30,915 nucleotides of DNA, taken from the IMG/VR virus record IMGVR_UViG_3300047548_000922, positions 1 through 30,915 of that record; one strand, 5' to 3'. Position 1 is the stretch's first letter, and each line of letters starts with the position of its first letter. Source of the DNA: a virus. Below are positions 28,669-30,915 of the stretch, in pieces. The notes beneath the pieces are model-generated. The model did not search any database and was not told the origin of the DNA. It saw only the letters and a list, made by a program, of their open reading frames with translations. The position numbers and the translations under genes were made by a program.

Positions 28669-29112
28669 CTAGAGGAGGTCAATCACCGTGTTGTAGGTAG
28701 TTGCCGAAACTTCTTCCTGCGAGGTCATCTTGAGAACCTTGAGGTTGCGAGTCAGCAAGTCCTTGCGAGTAGTCCAGTCACGACCAAACGATTGGGTCTG
28801 ATTTGGCTTCTCTGGTTCTTTGGGTGCTTGTGGCAAACCAAGAGCATCAGCATCTACACGAATAGATACATCACGACCATAGTTCAGGTTTACACGGATA
28901 GGTGAGTTGTATTCTTCACCAATGTTATCTGGGTTCTTGAGTGCTTCGATAACTAAACTAAGAATAGTCTGTTCGTGTGCTTTCTTTGCTTCACGGTATT
29001 CAGCAACCTTAGCAGGGTACTCAGCAATATCAGCCTCAATCTGAGCAAGAGACTTCTCAATATCAGCGATAAGAGATGCGGTAGGGATTTTCACAGCGAG
29101 TGAACGAGCCAT
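28669..29112 (-). CDS. Hypothetical protein with N-terminal coiled coil (147 aa)
   Basis: Residues about 12-55 form a long charged helix (IEKSLAQIEADIAEYPAKVA, EYREAKKAHEQTILSL). Then comes a beta-like region (SPIRVNLNYGRDVSIRVDAD) and a C-terminal part ending NTVIDLL. GAAAGGAAA precedes the ATG. The second gene of an operon whose first gene is at 29188. No function is recognised, although similar proteins occur in actinophage right arms. Confidence 0.7.
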   Translation of the reverse strand: MARSLAVKIPTASLIADIEKSLAQIEADIAEYPAKVAEYREAKKAHEQTILSLVIEALKNPDNIGEEYNSPIRVNLNYGRDVSIRVDADALGLPQAPKEPEKPNQTQSFGRDWTTRKDLLTRNLKVLKMTSQEEVSATTYNTVIDLL

Positions 29113-29155
29113 TATAGATTTCCTTTCTTATTGGCTTATTTATTTTATTAGAGTT

Positions 29156-29179
29156 GAGCAGTTTTATATCATGCTCAGG
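29156..29179 (-). repeat. Copy 5 of the recurrent stem-loop (within an operon)
   Basis: Minus strand: CCT-GAGCA-N5-TAAAAC-TGCTC, with one extra T-A pair lengthening the stem. It lies between two genes of one operon (29188 and 29112), so it is not simply an end-of-operon terminator. Confidence 0.76.
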
Positions 29180-29187
29180 ATAGGGAA

Positions 29188-29337
29188 TTACTTGACAGTA
29201 GTCCAGCGAGTGTCGCCGTTTGGCAACTGAAGACGAACACGGGCAGAGCCACTTGCGTTCTTTACGATTTCCTGAACAACACCAGTTACGCCTGAGACAG
29301 CGGTGGTGAAGGTGTTTCCGATTTCGATTGCGTTCAT
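29188..29337 (-). CDS. Conserved small actinophage protein (49 aa)
   Basis: MNAIEIGNTFTTAVSGVTGV, then VQEIVKNASGSARVRLQLPN and GDTRWTTVK. This beta-rich sequence, with SGVTG-x-VQEI and a final RWTTV, is a recognisable actinophage small-protein type; the SH3-like strand pattern suggests a binding domain, but no function is known. GGAAGC precedes the ATG. The gene is driven by regulon promoter 4. Confidence 0.76.
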   Translation of the reverse strand: MNAIEIGNTFTTAVSGVTGVVQEIVKNASGSARVRLQLPNGDTRWTTVK

Positions 29338-29396
29338 TTTTGCTTCCTTTGTTAGTGAGCCAACTTTTTATTACCAGCGGAATTGCTGATATATCT

Positions 29397-29425
29397 AGTA
29401 TGGCAGGTATCTAAACCAATGTCAA
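29397..29425 (-). promoter_or_regulatory. Right-arm regulon promoter 4 (divergent copy)
   Basis: Minus strand: TTGACA (29425-29420), 17-base spacer, CATACT (29402-29397). The core promoter is kept, but the spacer (TTGGTTTAGATACC) lacks the palindrome of the other five, so this gene may be regulated differently. Confidence 0.82.
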
Positions 29426-29476
29426 GTCTTTTTCCAAACTTTTCTTAAAAATTTTTATAACGAAACGGTAACGGTA

Positions 29477-29487
29477 GACCCGGATCC
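29477..29487 (-). repeat. CCCGG spacer box
   Basis: GACCCGGATCC on the plus strand, between the GP88 gene end and regulon promoter 4. Confidence 0.45.
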
Positions 29488-29495
29488 TGCCTCCA

Positions 29496-30215
29496 CTACT
29501 TTTTAGTAGCAGAGAACAGGATGTCATTACGAGCAAACACGCACTGTGAACAACGGACACAGGCAGAGCCATTGACACTAATCATTGGCAGCTTTTTGTT
29601 ATTCTCAGGGCAAGGGATAGGAGCCTTAGTCTGAATAACCTTGAAGTCTTCTTTACCCTCAGCAAATGTGTGGGCAAGGTATGCCAGTTTGATGTCGTAC
29701 TCAGCCTTGAGTTCCTTGCCCAATTCCTTGTTAGCTTCGTCAGTTGAGAAATAGAAACCAAGATTAGGAATGTCTTTGAGAATAGGGACAGCAAATGCAG
29801 AGCGAGTGTATGCCCAGAATTGAACGTCAGGGTAGTCACAGATAACGTCACGCCATGCCATAGTGTAGTCTTCGCTAAAGAAATCTCCGTCCCAGTGAAT
29901 ACGGAACAGTTTCTCAGCACCACGCTTGTCACAATCAGCAACAAAATCATGAATCATCTCGTGAATGAGGTTATACATGGTGAGGTAGTCTGCCTCACGT
30001 AATAGTTCCCAGTTGTGGAGTAGAGTGTTGCGAACACCCTTGAACACCTTTTCTAGCTTGCCAGCATAGCAGATAGTCTCACACACACTTGTAGCACCTG
30101 GACATGAGTACGCCTTGCCAGAGGGTAAACCAAATGTGTTAGCAACGTTAGCCTGCTTGCCATTAGGAGTGACAGAGTTAGTAACCTTACGGTCTTTGCT
30201 ACGAATGAGTTTCAT
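29496..30215 (-). CDS. GP88-like protein with cysteine clusters
   Basis: ATG 30215 with AAAGGAAAG upstream gives 239 residues starting MKLIRSKDRKVTNSVTPNGK. The signature is SCPGATSVCETICYAGK (about residues 37-53), with CPGAT-x2-C-x3-CYA, and a C-terminal CVRCSQCVFARND. Eight or more conserved-looking Cys suggest a metal or Fe-S centre. This matches the mycobacteriophage gene product 88 family (GP88), whose function is unknown. IHWDGDFFSEDY and FWAYTRS are further family-like motifs. Driven by regulon promoter 5. Confidence 0.82.
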   Translation of the reverse strand: MKLIRSKDRKVTNSVTPNGKQANVANTFGLPSGKAYSCPGATSVCETICYAGKLEKVFKGVRNTLLHNWELLREADYLTMYNLIHEMIHDFVADCDKRGAEKLFRIHWDGDFFSEDYTMAWRDVICDYPDVQFWAYTRSAFAVPILKDIPNLGFYFSTDEANKELGKELKAEYDIKLAYLAHTFAEGKEDFKVIQTKAPIPCPENNKKLPMISVNGSACVRCSQCVFARNDILFSATKK

Positions 30216-30240
30216 AAGTTTTCCTTTCCTTATATAACTA

Positions 30241-30269
30241 ATCGTACACCATACCACTGACATTGTCAA
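30241..30269 (-). promoter_or_regulatory. Right-arm regulon promoter 5 (GP88)
   Basis: Minus strand: TTGACA (30269-30264), 17-base spacer, TACGAT (30246-30241). The -35 region reads TTGACAATGTCAGTGGTAT. The -10 box is weaker than in the other copies. Confidence 0.82.
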
Positions 30270-30296
30270 TACGTAAACCAAAATAAATATTGATCA

Positions 30297-30346
30297 GGCC
30301 CGGCTACCCCAAGGGGTTGTGCGTTATTCTACAGATGTCGCACCCC
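30297..30346 (-). repeat. CCCGG box and GC-rich inverted repeat
   Basis: GGCCCGGC (30297-30304) lies beside an inverted repeat: CGCACCCC (30339-30346) pairs with GGGG-TT-GTGCG (30313-30323), with a two-base bulge. It follows the stop at 30356 and occupies the place where other spacers carry the recurrent stem-loop. No T-run follows. Confidence 0.5.
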
Positions 30347-30355
30347 TCTGTTGGT

Positions 30356-30772
30356 TTAGGCTGGTGTGAGTTTAGCACCCATATTTACAGCCAAATCATT
30401 CAATGACTCTGAAACTGAATAAGCATTGACAAAATCCTCGAATGAGACAGGCAAGGTTATTTCAGTCAGTTCACTTTGTCCCCAGAGGTATTGCTCAAGA
30501 TGAACGGTTTGTTGCTTGGAGTCAATAACTACGATAAAGTATTCGTTATCCTGCATGGTGTTTGAAATACCATACCCAGTGTCTGACTCAAGGTCACCCT
30601 CAACCATTTTACTAAACAGCATACGAGCAAGGTAGGCGTGGTCATTCCAACGCTCCCTGCGACTTAGTACCTCGCCAGCCACACGGAAATTGTCTTCACC
30701 CATCCAATGTCCATAAAGCCAAATGCGGCTGTTGTCTGGCTGTACTACTACAATATTAGAACGGTCTCCCAT
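30356..30772 (-). CDS. Conserved phage protein, MGDRSNIVV type (138 aa)
   Basis: MGDRSNIVVVQPDNSRIWLY, then GHWMGEDNFRVAGEVL and a polar beta-rich middle (GYGISNTMQDNEYFIVVID). The MGDR-x-N-I/V start followed by IWLYGHW is a frequent signature of actinophage hypothetical proteins. The function is unknown. GAAAGGAAA precedes the ATG, and the gene is driven by regulon promoter 6. Confidence 0.78.
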   Translation of the reverse strand: MGDRSNIVVVQPDNSRIWLYGHWMGEDNFRVAGEVLSRRERWNDHAYLARMLFSKMVEGDLESDTGYGISNTMQDNEYFIVVIDSKQQTVHLEQYLWGQSELTEITLPVSFEDFVNAYSVSESLNDLAVNMGAKLTPA

Positions 30773-30795
30773 TTTTATTTCCTTTCGTTTCTTTT

Positions 30796-30824
30796 ATTCT
30801 ACTACTAACCACTGACATTGTCAA
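30796..30824 (-). promoter_or_regulatory. Right-arm regulon promoter 6, inside the end of the upstream gene
   Basis: Minus strand: TTGACA (30824-30819), 17-base spacer, TAGAAT (30801-30796). The -35 region TTGACAATGTCAGTGGTTAG also encodes the last residues of the upstream protein and its stop. Confidence 0.82.
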
Positions 30825-30915
30825 GGTCAAATTTGATAATTTCTCCACCAAACATAATTATATCTTCAAGCATGTGGAGGTATCCCAATTGTTCGGGGGT
30901 AAGGTTATGAGCTGT
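30805..30915 (-). CDS. 3' end of an unknown gene (partial)
   Basis: A minus-strand frame is open from the window edge to TAG at 30807-30805, giving 36 residues including NLTPEQLGYLHMLEDIIMFG and the end FDLDNVSG. The final codons coincide with regulon promoter 6. It is too short to classify. Confidence 0.55.
   Translation of the reverse strand, partial: TAHNLTPEQLGYLHMLEDIIMFGGEIIKFDLDNVSG

Noticed and set aside
29190-29196. Plus-strand TTGACA near 29191
   Set aside because: It is the 3' coding end of a minus-strand gene and no -10 box follows.

Overview
The window is a 31 kb piece of a tailed double-stranded DNA phage, almost certainly infecting an actinobacterium. The large terminase subunit marks it as a phage. 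The WhiB-type Fe-S regulator, the zinc-finger protein of the DUF7455 type, the GP88-like and DUF932 proteins and the PnuC-like mini membrane proteins are typical of actinophages. The DNA is visibly AT-rich, which suggests a low-GC actinobacterial host or a phage that has drifted from its host. No integrase, repressor, lysis or tail gene is in view, so lifestyle cannot be read here.

Layout. (1) 1-5742, rightward: end of a helical protein, terminase large subunit, then a class Ib ribonucleotide reductase set nrdI-nrdE-nrdF and a small acidic protein. (2) 5747-6489: a consensus promoter and an RNA block with six tRNAs (Asn, Gly, Asp, Thr, His, Glu), an unexplained structured stretch and an intrinsic terminator. 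(3) 6504-11161, rightward: small proteins including two zinc-ribbon types, a SLOG-like protein, a deoxycytidylate-deaminase-like enzyme, WhiB, a PnuC-like protein, a Dps ferritin and two virion/assembly-type proteins. (4) 11166-17729, mostly leftward: a phage tmRNA, an HNH nuclease, three glycosyltransferase-type genes (the Stealth-like one rightward), tRNA-Arg, membrane proteins, ThyX and a secreted HExxH protein. (5) 17736-17795: back-to-back divergent promoters. (6) 17802-23358, rightward: about 20 small overlapping genes, including a pyrimidine-dimer glycosylase, a VbhA-like antitoxin and a second PnuC-like gene. (7) 23359-24161: a non-coding convergence zone with three tandem DnaA boxes and many AAACCT repeats, a candidate replication origin. 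(8) 24162-30915, leftward: small genes plus NrdH glutaredoxin, tRNA-Trp, DUF932 and GP88.

How the genes work together. NrdI/E/F/H, the deaminase and ThyX form a dNTP and dTMP supply line. The tRNAs and the tmRNA support or rescue translation. Dps and the dimer glycosylase protect DNA. WhiB may re-direct host transcription.

The most distinctive content is regulatory. Eight promoters place the -10 box exactly six bases before an ATG, implying leaderless mRNAs. Six leftward promoters in the right arm have a perfect 17-bp spacer, and five of them share a conserved sequence around the -35 box that includes a palindrome. A 24-26 nt stem-loop with compensatory base changes occurs five times between genes on both strands. 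These look like phage-specific control systems and are the parts most worth following up.
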